A model generated the notes under the pieces. It searched no databases and was not told where the DNA came from. It worked only from the letters and a program-made list of their open reading frames with translations. A program made the position numbers and the translations under genes. Source: a virus. Taken from it: a stretch of 29,040 nt of DNA. The stretch lies in IMG/VR virus record IMGVR_UViG_3300044613_001457, positions 1 through 29,040 of that record; one strand, given 5' to 3'. Positions 22,361 to 29,040 of this stretch are shown in pieces; position 1 is the first letter of the stretch, and every line of letters starts with the position of its first letter.

Positions 22361-23320
22361 TTAGCCCCTCGTGCCATTCTGGCGGTCGTATTCCATGTAC
22401 TTGCGGATCATTTTCTTGCGCTCTTCAAGATTATCCCAGCGCCCAGCATCTTTGATGGCGCGGACACGCTCGGGTGACAGCCTGAACTCGCTGCCGCCTG
22501 CTGATACGCTGCCTTCTCGACCTGACCCAGTAACCACGGAACGGGGTTTCCTATTAATGGACGAAGACCTATCGTCGTTCGACGAATTATAACGGTGCGG
22601 AAGGTATTTTGTCAATCTACTATCGAGCTCCTCCCAATACTCCTCACTGGTGGGATCATATCCCTCCTCGGTCAGAGCCTCGTCCACCTTAATTGCAACC
22701 TTCGAGTCGAGGTCCTTCCCGTTAGGGTCGTACCATTCATTGCGCGCCATCCAGTTCGAAGCGAGCTTCTTGAGGCGCGGATCGGGTGCTTTAGGTACCG
22801 AAGAGCCGTCCGAATTATTTACCGCGCGCTTTTTGAGGGCTTCGAGGGCCTCGGCTTGGCGTCGAGCCTCGTACCACTGTTCCTGAGCATCCGCCAAAGC
22901 CTGTCCGTCGGCAAGCTCCGTGGCCTTTTTGATCTCCATCTTGGCGAATTGCAGCTTCAGATGGGAGTCTTCGATCGCCTTGTCCAGCCGAGCCATATCC
23001 GAACCCGCCGTCCGCTTCTCCAGGACCGACAAACGCTCGGCCATCTGCTCGTTCTGACGCCGAAGCTGGTTGATCAGCTGCTGCGACTCACTGATCTTGG
23101 CCTTCGTGAGCTGCTTCTTGAGCTGTCGCTCCTCTCGCCGCGCCGCCCGAATAGCTTGCCGTTCCGGATCGACCTCCTCGGACCCCTCCGAACTATCTTC
23201 GTGGTCCTCCGAATCCCCCGCCGGGGGGTCCTGGGGCGATGATTCACCCTCCGGAAGCTGCACGACCGCCGAGCCGTCCTGCTCCTCGGCCACCTGTAAA
23301 TCTTTGTCCTGTTCACTCAT
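22361..23320 (-). CDS. Scaffolding-protein-like coiled-coil protein
   Basis: This 319-aa protein has an acidic Ser/Glu/Asp-rich N-terminus (residues 1-52). A long coiled-coil region follows at about 53-170, containing ERQLKKQLTKAKISESQQL and LRRQNEQMAERLSVLEKR. The C-terminal part is more mixed (PRLKKLASNWMARNEWYDPN, SEEYWEELDSRLTKYLPHRY) and ends in a basic helix (RWDNLEERKKMIRKYMEYDR). Acidic plus coiled-coil plus basic C-terminal helix, two genes upstream of decoration and capsid, is the expected build of a phage capsid scaffold. The ATG overlaps the co-chaperonin TGA (ATGA). Role inferred from architecture and position; no sequence-specific signature. Confidence 0.75.
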   Translation of the reverse strand: MSEQDKDLQVAEEQDGSAVVQLPEGESSPQDPPAGDSEDHEDSSEGSEEVDPERQAIRAARREERQLKKQLTKAKISESQQLINQLRRQNEQMAERLSVLEKRTAGSDMARLDKAIEDSHLKLQFAKMEIKKATELADGQALADAQEQWYEARRQAEALEALKKRAVNNSDGSSVPKAPDPRLKKLASNWMARNEWYDPNGKDLDSKVAIKVDEALTEEGYDPTSEEYWEELDSRLTKYLPHRYNSSNDDRSSSINRKPRSVVTGSGREGSVSAGGSEFRLSPERVRAIKDAGRWDNLEERKKMIRKYMEYDRQNGTRG

Positions 23321-23751
23321 AGGAATGCCCTCACTTTCAGCGGATCTCCGGTGACCTTGGCGATCACCTCGTGGTCATTGAATACCGAGAAAAGGGCGGT
23401 CTCGCCTATCGTAGGATCTCCGAAAGGCACTTCCCAGCGATCGCCACCCCATTTCGGCACCCGAACGAAGTCTCCCACCTCGACCCAATTACCCTCGGGC
23501 CAGGGTTCGAGTGTGTCTCGTTTCTTAAATGCCAACGGACCCACGGCGATCACTTTTGCTACCTGATTGTTCCACTTCTCAGTCTCTTTTGTCTCTTCTA
23601 CAAGGACTATGCCTGAGGCAGTGGTCTTTTTGATCGTTTGACGCCATTGCACCAGAATACGACCTCCAACTGGTGCGGCACCCGGGTCCACCTCGGGAAA
23701 TGCTTCCCGTAACGCGGCTTCATTCGAAGCAACCGGTTCATTCATTATCAT
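23317..23751 (-). CDS. GroES-like co-chaperonin (phage-encoded Cpn10)
   Basis: This 144-aa protein carries the Cpn10 pattern. GGRILVQWRQTIKKTTASGIVLVEE at about residues 29-53 is the core strand plus mobile loop, and IVL at 48-50 is the tripeptide with which GroES contacts GroEL. Then VAKVIAVGP, WVEVGDFVRVPKWGGDRW and a closing strand (FNDHEVIAKVTGD) follow in GroES order. Residues 1-28 are an extra acidic N-terminal extension absent from bacterial GroES (about 97 aa). The likely role is to cap host GroEL and help fold phage capsid or related proteins, as T4 gp31 does. It sits between portal-linked small genes and scaffold. Starts at 23751 or 23745 (both ATG) differ by two residues; AGGA five bases upstream favours the first. 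Confidence 0.85.
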   Translation of the reverse strand: MIMNEPVASNEAALREAFPEVDPGAAPVGGRILVQWRQTIKKTTASGIVLVEETKETEKWNNQVAKVIAVGPLAFKKRDTLEPWPEGNWVEVGDFVRVPKWGGDRWEVPFGDPTIGETALFSVFNDHEVIAKVTGDPLKVRAFL

Positions 23752-23929
23752 CTGGTTCCTTTAATATCTCATCGAGTATATCCAGGGCTTTTGCAAGCCC
23801 TTGATGCTGGCCAACGAGGCGCTGGTAAGTCTCAAAATTTACCGCGTGACCCTCGACGAGTGATTGAGAAATTCGACCTTGCTCGGCCTTCACCATAGAG
23901 ATGAACTCCGAAGTCGACCGAACTAGCAT
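23738..23929 (-). CDS. Small helical protein of unknown function
   Basis: This 63-aa protein is almost entirely predicted helix (EFISMVKAEQGRISQSLVEG, NFETYQRLVGQHQGLAKALD, ILDEILKEPDDNE). The ATG directly follows the TAA of the 59-aa protein, and the 3' end overlaps the co-chaperonin start region by 14 bases. Short helical proteins at this position (between portal and head-assembly genes) occur in other podoviruses; the function is unknown to me. There is no membrane segment or metal site. Confidence 0.68.
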   Translation of the reverse strand: MLVRSTSEFISMVKAEQGRISQSLVEGHAVNFETYQRLVGQHQGLAKALDILDEILKEPDDNE

Positions 23930-24109
23930 TTACTTCGACTTCACGCGGGCAAGAGCGCCCTGGGAAGCGTTACCACGGGTGTTGGAAGACGACTTCTTGC
24001 CTTCATTACCCTTGGCCTGCAGCGAGGTGCCGGAAATCTTTGCACCCATCGCGAGACGGGCATGCTGCCGCACCGCTTCGCTCATTTGCTCTTGATCAGA
24101 GGTTGCCAT
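23930..24109 (-). CDS. Small basic 59-aa protein overlapping the portal 3' end
   Basis: An ATG at 24109 opens a 59-codon frame ending TAA directly before the next ATG. AAGGAG lies eight bases upstream (24118-24123), a strong ribosome site. The start overlaps the last 14 bases of the portal gene in another frame. The protein begins MATSDQEQMSEAVRQHARLA and ends in a low-complexity basic tail (GNEGKKSSSNTRGN, then ALARVKSK). I recognise no family. Position and ribosome site argue it is genuine, even though it is very short. Without it, 166 bases between portal and the 63-aa gene would be non-coding. Confidence 0.72.
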   Translation of the reverse strand: MATSDQEQMSEAVRQHARLAMGAKISGTSLQAKGNEGKKSSSNTRGNASQGALARVKSK

Positions 24110-26639
24110 TTTGAGGACTCCTTAAGGTCTCAGATGCGCCTTGCAGCGCGGTTAATGCAGCCAACTGCTGCTCCTGCTGCAAAGCCACCGTGTCTCGGGT
24201 GATCTCTGCAGTCTTGATTCGTTCGTCGGTAAGATTATCCGACGCATTCAGCGCGATCTTTATCTGCTGCTCCCGGTTCGCGCGTATTGCCTCCTGGATC
24301 ATTCGCTCTTTTTCGAGCGCGAGATCTGCCTTGTCCTTTTCCGCCCGCCGCTTCGTCTCGGCCATAGACGTTTCCAGAATGACGCGATCACCACCGTCCA
24401 TCGGCGGCTTCGGCGCGAGCTGCGCCATAACTTGCTGGAGCTGCTGGATGGCGGGCATGACCTTCGCAAATGATTCCTCAACATCAAGAATAGTATGCTG
24501 AGAAGCCAAAGCATAAAGCTTATCAATATCACCTGTAATTCCAGCGATGTGGTAATCTTTAACTTTTCCTCCAAGCGACTCCTCCACATATCCGTTCATG
24601 TGGTTAATGTACCAGAGCATGAGGTGCTGTTTCAAGTGTTCCATTACCATCGGCAGGTACGTAGGTGCAATCATCGGGTTGCTACCCAACATCGGATTCA
24701 ACGCGTAGTCCAGGTGCGCCTGAATGTGTGCAAACTGATTCTGGTGCGGGTACGCGTAGGCAGCACGACCTACCGACATTGCGGCGTTCTCCTCGGCGGC
24801 GTTGATCTCCATAGGCTCGGCCACCGCAGGCATCAATTCGGTGATGTTGGGGATCTTCATTTGCTTCAACGCCCGGTACACCACCGCTCGCTTGTCGAAA
24901 AGCTCCGGGTGCTTGTCCATGTATGCCATGACCGCCTGATTCTGCGCCATCCGTTGCGTTTCGGAGAAGATGTGCGGATCGGACACAGGGATCACGTCGG
25001 ATGAGCGATTAAAGTCCTCGCGCCGAATTTCGAGGTTCGTCGGGGTCTCACCGCCAATCATGTCGTCCAGGTACCAGCGGTTGATACGCTGCAGGATCAT
25101 GAGCGCCCTGCGCTGCGACTCGTGCAATCGGGCGTGAATCGCCGAGAACACCGCCGCACCCTGCTCGATCAACGCCTGGGTGGTGCCGACGGGGGCCGTG
25201 CTAGTGATGTCGGCGATCTTCTCTTCCGAGGTCGTGACTACGCCCTTCGCCGCTGAGGTAAGCCAGCCCAGGAGCTTGAAGAGGGTCTCGCTCGGTGGGT
25301 TGAATGGCATCGGCATAGCGATCTTGCGGATGTCGTCCACGCCCGGTGCGCCCTCGATCTCGGTCACCTGAGTGACGTCGACCGACTGGGACTGACCTGA
25401 AATCTTCGCCCCTTTGAGCTTCAGCATCGTGGCCGAATTGTTGATGTGCGCTGTATCGAGCAACGCACGCAATGCGCCGGTAAGTGCGGCGGACAGCCCA
25501 CCAATCAGGTGCGGCAGTCCAATCGCGTAGGCGCCACGCCAGGGAATGAACTTGTACTCGACCACCCAGTCTAGCTTGGTCATCGTCGGGTCGCCCTGCT
25601 CCCAATTGCGGTACAGGCCCACGACCTCGGTGTCCATTTCGTCGATCATGAGGATGTAGGGCGCGTATTGCTCCTCGGAGAACTTGTCGCCCTGCAGCTC
25701 CATGTAGCAGTAAATGTGATACACACGACGCACGCCGTCTTCGTTCTCGTTCGGCGTCTTGCCTTCGATCTTGTTCGTAGCCTTTTGGGCCTCGGACTCT
25801 TCGGGTTCCATCGTGGCCCGGACGATTGACACGTCACGATACAGGCCCGAGTCGATGCGCTCCTGGAAAGTCTGCTGTGTGATGTCGTGGATCTCAGTCG
25901 CGCGCTGCGCGGTGTAGAAATTGTTCGACGCAAAAGGCAGCAGCACGTTGTCAATCGGCAGAAACTCGACGTCAGGGCGACGCAGGCGAGCATCCCACCA
26001 GAATTTCAGGTACTGCGAGCCACCCAACGGCAGCTGCGTAAGCAAAATCTCCTGCTCATCGCGGAAATTCGGGATCTGCTCGGTGAGCTGCCAGTTCATG
26101 AAATCGCGCTTGCGCTCGGCCCGCTTCGTCTGCTCCTCGGTTGCCTCACCTACCACGTGCGTGCGCACTGGACCATCGGGCGGGAACAGTTCTTTGATCG
26201 CCCGTGCCTCGAAGTCTACACAGGCCTCGGCCATCACCGGGTGCACCACCTTGCTTGCGCCCTGGAAGTCAGCACCACCCGGCGCGTCATTTCCAAGACC
26301 CGTGCGGCGAATGCCCTCTTCGTACTGCTTGTCCCGATCCTTTCGTGCCTGCTTGTCCTTCTCGATCAGCTCCAGATAGCGCAGCGCAAGCTTCTGCAGG
26401 TCATACTCGGGCAGCGTGTCGGCCAGATTCTGGTAAAAGTCCTCGTCCTCGTTCGGCCCTTTGAACTCGTTCATGCGGACGATCGCCGACCCATCGGGCT
26501 GCTCCTCGACCTCAGCGAATTCCTCCTCAAGGTCCACGAGCATGCCGTCCTCGTCTTCCTCCTCAGGCATCATGCCCTCATCGGGCATCATTTCCTCGTC
26601 ATCGACGGGCATTTGCGGTTGTGGGAATTCAATAGCCAT
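24096..26639 (-). CDS. Portal protein (P22-type, long helical barrel)
   Basis: This 847-aa protein has an acidic N-terminal extension (residues 1-50), then a portal core. FQGASKVVHPVMAEACVDFEA at about 124-145 and ELFPPDGPVRTHVVGEATEE are hallmark P22-class portal segments. Further core motifs are LPLGGSQYLKFWWDARLRRP, VEFLPIDNVLLPF, YKFIPWRGAYAIGLPHLIGG and LDTAHINNSATMLKLKGAKI. Residues about 725-847 are an uninterrupted charged helix (ETSMAETKRRAEKDKADLAL, MIQEAIRANREQQIKIALNA), corresponding to the coiled barrel that P22 portals project into the capsid. It forms the dodecameric ring for DNA packaging and tail attachment. It lies two genes after the terminase. Confidence 0.9.
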   Translation of the reverse strand: MAIEFPQPQMPVDDEEMMPDEGMMPEEEDEDGMLVDLEEEFAEVEEQPDGSAIVRMNEFKGPNEDEDFYQNLADTLPEYDLQKLALRYLELIEKDKQARKDRDKQYEEGIRRTGLGNDAPGGADFQGASKVVHPVMAEACVDFEARAIKELFPPDGPVRTHVVGEATEEQTKRAERKRDFMNWQLTEQIPNFRDEQEILLTQLPLGGSQYLKFWWDARLRRPDVEFLPIDNVLLPFASNNFYTAQRATEIHDITQQTFQERIDSGLYRDVSIVRATMEPEESEAQKATNKIEGKTPNENEDGVRRVYHIYCYMELQGDKFSEEQYAPYILMIDEMDTEVVGLYRNWEQGDPTMTKLDWVVEYKFIPWRGAYAIGLPHLIGGLSAALTGALRALLDTAHINNSATMLKLKGAKISGQSQSVDVTQVTEIEGAPGVDDIRKIAMPMPFNPPSETLFKLLGWLTSAAKGVVTTSEEKIADITSTAPVGTTQALIEQGAAVFSAIHARLHESQRRALMILQRINRWYLDDMIGGETPTNLEIRREDFNRSSDVIPVSDPHIFSETQRMAQNQAVMAYMDKHPELFDKRAVVYRALKQMKIPNITELMPAVAEPMEINAAEENAAMSVGRAAYAYPHQNQFAHIQAHLDYALNPMLGSNPMIAPTYLPMVMEHLKQHLMLWYINHMNGYVEESLGGKVKDYHIAGITGDIDKLYALASQHTILDVEESFAKVMPAIQQLQQVMAQLAPKPPMDGGDRVILETSMAETKRRAEKDKADLALEKERMIQEAIRANREQQIKIALNASDNLTDERIKTAEITRDTVALQQEQQLAALTALQGASETLRSPQNGNL
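24118..24123 (-). promoter_or_regulatory. Shine-Dalgarno (AAGGAG) that identifies the 59-aa gene start
   Basis: AAGGAG lies eight bases upstream of the ATG at 24109, within the last codons of the portal gene. It is the main support for the short overlapping gene. Confidence 0.65.
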
Positions 26640-26648
26640 GATTGTGCC

Positions 26649-27866
26649 TTAATCTAAAAGATCGCCAAAATCGTCGCCATGCTCTTGGGCGAGATCGCGA
26701 AGCTCATCACCATACGCGTCGCCCAGAAAATCATCAATGTCGCGCGATACCTGTTTAAGCTTCTCGTAGTGCTCGGGGTTCAGTTCTCTCACCTGCCGCA
26801 GGACTTGCCTTAGGTCTTGACTGCGCTTGATGTCCATCATGTCCATCATCAGACCTAAGGGGCCAGGAGACTCACGATACACGCCCGCTATGTCGAATGA
26901 TTCGGGATCTGCCATGTCAAGAATTCTAATACGAAGATTGTCCTCGCCTTCCTCGGTGCGCGGACGCATGCGGGGCTTTTGCGCTATGACTCGCTCCATC
27001 AAATCGTCGCCACTCAATTCGACTCCTGCATCCCGAGCCTCTTTGATCGCCTTGGCTATCATTGCCTGAACCGAAAGCGGGGCTGCCATTGCAGCTTTAG
27101 CGGGACTTAATGCCGGTTGGGTAATTGCCTGCTCAATGACCCCTGTGGGTGACCCTGCTGCCTTGACAAGAGCACCCAGCGCGCCACGCGGTGCCATAGC
27201 AGAGATCGCTTGACCAGCGCCAGCTCGCAGCACGTCACGACGGCTCATCGGTATGTTCATCGCCTCAGTGAGCGACACGGAGGTTTCGCCCTTCTTCGGG
27301 GCCTTCTTGACCTCTTCCTTCACCACTACCTCACCCGGCTTGGGCGTCAGGTCCTTGGGCAGGCCGAGTGCGGCACGACGGCCAGGGTCAGGCTGATCCT
27401 TGGTGGGCTTAGGCTTTGCTTTGCTGCTGCCCTTTAGGATTTCGGCCAGGAGGTCCACGACCTTGCCGCCTTTAGCATAGCGCTGCGCCTCGACCGCATC
27501 CAAGATCGACGAAAGCTCATCTGCCTGCGGCTGCATGCGCTGCCCCAATGCACGACCGGCACGCGCTGCACCCTGCGCCATTGGTGCCACTGTACCCGCA
27601 CCAAATAGCGCCTCCATCAGGTACTCGCGATCAGCGGTCATCGGAATGCGTGACCCCGTGCCTGCCGGTGCCTGACGAAAGAACGGGTCGCCGTAGCTAA
27701 GTTTCTCCAGGAATTCGGACGACACAGGCAGGAAGATGTCGAGCGGCAGCTCGGCGTACTTATCAATCGCTCCCTCGACGCTTGCCAGCGCTTTTGCGGC
27801 GCGCGCTAAAGCGGCATTTTGCTTCGGTGCACGAAGCTCGGGTACTTTACGGTCATCAGACGGCAT
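26649..27866 (-). CDS. Virion-region protein of unknown function with internal SRRDVLR motif
   Basis: This 405-aa protein lies between terminase and portal; its ATG overlaps the terminase end by 11 bases. The N-terminal 130 residues are helical and Ala-rich (ALARAAKALASVEGAIDKYA, TVAPMAQGAARAGRALGQRM). Residues 135-200 form a Lys/Pro-rich linker (KGSSKAKPKPTKDQPDPG, VVVKEEVKKAPKKG). Then SRRDVLRAGAGQAISAMAPR at about 208-227 resembles a twin-arginine or virion-membrane segment, followed by an Ala-rich weakly hydrophobic stretch. The C-terminal 130 residues are acidic and helical (LMMDMMDIKRSQDLRQVLRQ, DDFLGDAYGDELRDLAQEHG). No named family is recognised. Packaging, portal or ejection roles are possible from position. 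Confidence 0.75.
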   Translation of the reverse strand: MPSDDRKVPELRAPKQNAALARAAKALASVEGAIDKYAELPLDIFLPVSSEFLEKLSYGDPFFRQAPAGTGSRIPMTADREYLMEALFGAGTVAPMAQGAARAGRALGQRMQPQADELSSILDAVEAQRYAKGGKVVDLLAEILKGSSKAKPKPTKDQPDPGRRAALGLPKDLTPKPGEVVVKEEVKKAPKKGETSVSLTEAMNIPMSRRDVLRAGAGQAISAMAPRGALGALVKAAGSPTGVIEQAITQPALSPAKAAMAAPLSVQAMIAKAIKEARDAGVELSGDDLMERVIAQKPRMRPRTEEGEDNLRIRILDMADPESFDIAGVYRESPGPLGLMMDMMDIKRSQDLRQVLRQVRELNPEHYEKLKQVSRDIDDFLGDAYGDELRDLAQEHGDDFGDLLD

Positions 27867-29040
27867 AAGGGTTCACCTTTTGGCGACGCTCGTCCTCGTC
27901 GTAGTACTCGGACTCGGGCGGTGCGGGGTCAATCGAAAGGAAGGTCAGGTCGCGCAGCAAACGCAACGCCTGCGACACAGTGTCGGTCAAGTCATCACGC
28001 TGCGACTCGGGGAAAGAGCAGACCTGCGACACGAGAGGCTCGGCCCAATCACGCGGCTGGCCTGCGTGTTGTGTGGACTCAGGTATGTAGACGCGGCCAC
28101 GGGCGATTATGTTGGCCACCAAATGCAAGCGCTGCACCTTATCTGCCCGCCCCGGGTTGTACGCACGGCACGGGATCCCTGCGCGCTGCAGGTCCTGGAT
28201 GATCGAAATGCCTGCGGCCTTGTCCTCAACCAGCACCATGTCGACCTTTTTGCCCGGGTCGCCGTAGATCGAGCCGTACTCCTCGATGATCTTGGGTCGA
28301 AGGTCCGGGTAAGCCAGGAAGTCCTCCCAGCAGTCGATGAGCATGGCGCAAAAGGGCGAGTCATCATTGGGACGAAAGATGCCCCAGACGCTGCACGCGG
28401 TCGGGTCGTTGATCGTCTTCTCGGTGTAGGCGCAGTCGTAGGACTGCAGCACGTAAACGAACTCGGGGAAGGCGCGATCGGCAGGCCAGAGGCGAAACCA
28501 GTCGCGTTTGATGATGCCGTAATCCTCGGGGTCAATGACCTCGGCGTACAGCTCCTGGCGTCCGATGCGTGTGCCCTCGTACTGCGCAATAATTTCGTCG
28601 CGGAATGATGAGGCGAGATTGCCGAAATTCTCGTGCGTCGTGCCCGTGGTCAGGAACGTGCGATCGTCCTCCATCAGGCGACGAACGATCGGAATGGGCT
28701 TGGGCGTCGTAGTTACCACACCACGCGGTCGCACACCAAGACGCAGGCCGAACATGAGGTTCGACCACATCTCCTCGGTGTTGCGGAACTTGGCCAACTC
28801 GTCTACCCAGAACAGGTCGTGCTGCGGTCCCCGGAGCGTCTCGGGGTCATTGTCCGAGTAGATCGTGGCGATGGCGCCATTGGGCCACTCCAGGCGCCTC
28901 TTGGATGGCACGAAGGTAGGCTTACACTTGGGGTGCGAGATGGCCAGGATGCCTGACTCGCCCTCAATCATCACGTCGCGTGCGTCGCCCGCGTCCTCAG
29001 CGATCAGCGCAATGCGGGAGGCGAGCTGATTTTCGACGTG
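27856..29040 (-). CDS. terL: Terminase large subunit, partial (N-terminus off window)
   Basis: The frame stays open to the right window edge, giving 394 visible residues; the Walker A region is missing. ATG and GTG codons at 28971-28974 are internal and are not the true start, because the preceding 22 codons continue TerL-like sequence (ENQLASRIALIAEDAGDARD). Visible motifs are Walker B DLFWVDE with following acidic residues, coupling motif VVTTTPKP, and an RNase H-type nuclease domain with SYDCAY, LVEDKAAG and DDLTDTVSQAL supplying metal-binding Asp residues. The enzyme cuts concatemeric phage DNA and, with ATP, translocates it through the portal. It is the first gene in transcription order within this window. 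Confidence 0.93.
   Translation of the reverse strand, partial: HVENQLASRIALIAEDAGDARDVMIEGESGILAISHPKCKPTFVPSKRRLEWPNGAIATIYSDNDPETLRGPQHDLFWVDELAKFRNTEEMWSNLMFGLRLGVRPRGVVTTTPKPIPIVRRLMEDDRTFLTTGTTHENFGNLASSFRDEIIAQYEGTRIGRQELYAEVIDPEDYGIIKRDWFRLWPADRAFPEFVYVLQSYDCAYTEKTINDPTACSVWGIFRPNDDSPFCAMLIDCWEDFLAYPDLRPKIIEEYGSIYGDPGKKVDMVLVEDKAAGISIIQDLQRAGIPCRAYNPGRADKVQRLHLVANIIARGRVYIPESTQHAGQPRDWAEPLVSQVCSFPESQRDDLTDTVSQALRLLRDLTFLSIDPAPPESEYYDEDERRQKVNPYAV

Noticed and set aside
20232-23320. Capsid maturation protease between scaffold and capsid genes
   Set aside because: The 178-aa and 207-aa proteins show no Ser/His protease signature; a protease could be outside the window or not used.
27736-28608. 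Plus-strand 290-codon open frame opposite the terminase
   Set aside because: It mirrors the GC-rich codon pattern of terL and contains no recognisable motif.
28969-28974. GTG/ATG as the start of terminase
   Set aside because: The frame continues to the right edge with TerL-like residues, and the Walker A region must lie upstream.
1-29040. Diversity-generating retroelement or variable lectin protein for host switching
   Set aside because: With several fibres present I looked for a reverse transcriptase and for template/variable repeats differing at adenines; neither is visible in the window.

Overview
This window is a contiguous piece of a tailed double-stranded DNA bacteriophage (or prophage). 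It holds most of the late virion-morphogenesis and lysis region. Every credible gene lies on the minus strand, so transcription runs from the right edge of the window to the left. Genes are packed end to end with 4-base ATGA overlaps, 1-base TAATG overlaps or direct stop/start abutment, and the largest gap is about 55 bases. There are no tRNAs, CRISPR arrays or insertion sequences, and I saw no integrase or replication genes. No stretch over 300 bases lacks a gene. The P22-type portal with a long helical C-terminus, adaptor (gp4/SU10-like) proteins, a hub/nozzle-like protein, a large Gly/Ala-rich internal protein and the absence of tail tube, sheath and baseplate genes suggest a short-tailed (podovirus-like) virion. 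Many proteins resemble families I associate with uncultured environmental phages. The host cannot be named from this sequence; M15 peptidase plus holin is compatible with a Gram-negative host.

Layout in transcription order: large terminase (27856-29040, N-terminus off the window); a virion-associated unknown with an internal SRRDVLR motif; portal (24096-26639); two very small proteins (23930-24109 and 23738-23929); a GroES-like co-chaperonin (23317-23751); a coiled-coil scaffold candidate; an unknown 178-aa protein; a decoration-like protein; the major capsid protein (20232-21146); a beta-helix-like protein (19189-20220); and a very basic low-complexity protein (18341-19138) bracketed by two hairpins. 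A run of small virion proteins and fibres follows: 101 aa, 76 aa, a C1q-like fibre, a three-module basic fusion protein, an adaptor with an inserted discoidin-like domain, and a Cys4 protein.

The left half holds the host-recognition and lysis modules: a 1137-aa repetitive fibre, an 89-aa protein, a 17-codon micro-ORF, a 394-aa fibre, an 80-aa protein, an AT-rich 699-aa duplicated adhesin-like protein, a lysis cassette (2-TM protein, 3TM-type holin, M15 peptidase, XhlA-like protein), then a second adaptor, another fibre, the hub/nozzle with nested inserted modules, two small proteins (one GNAT-like) and the start of a large internal or ejection protein that runs off the left edge.

Inferred division of labour: terminase and portal package DNA; scaffold, co-chaperonin, capsid and decoration proteins build the head; adaptors and hub close it and form the tail; at least four fibre or adhesin proteins provide receptor binding; the internal protein and the GNAT-like protein may be ejected; the lysis cassette releases progeny. 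The points most worth following up are the phage-encoded GroES homologue, the module-within-module insertions in the hub, the shared C-terminal GGTF motif with a matching 17-codon micro-ORF, the two different adaptor proteins, and the fused basic protein.
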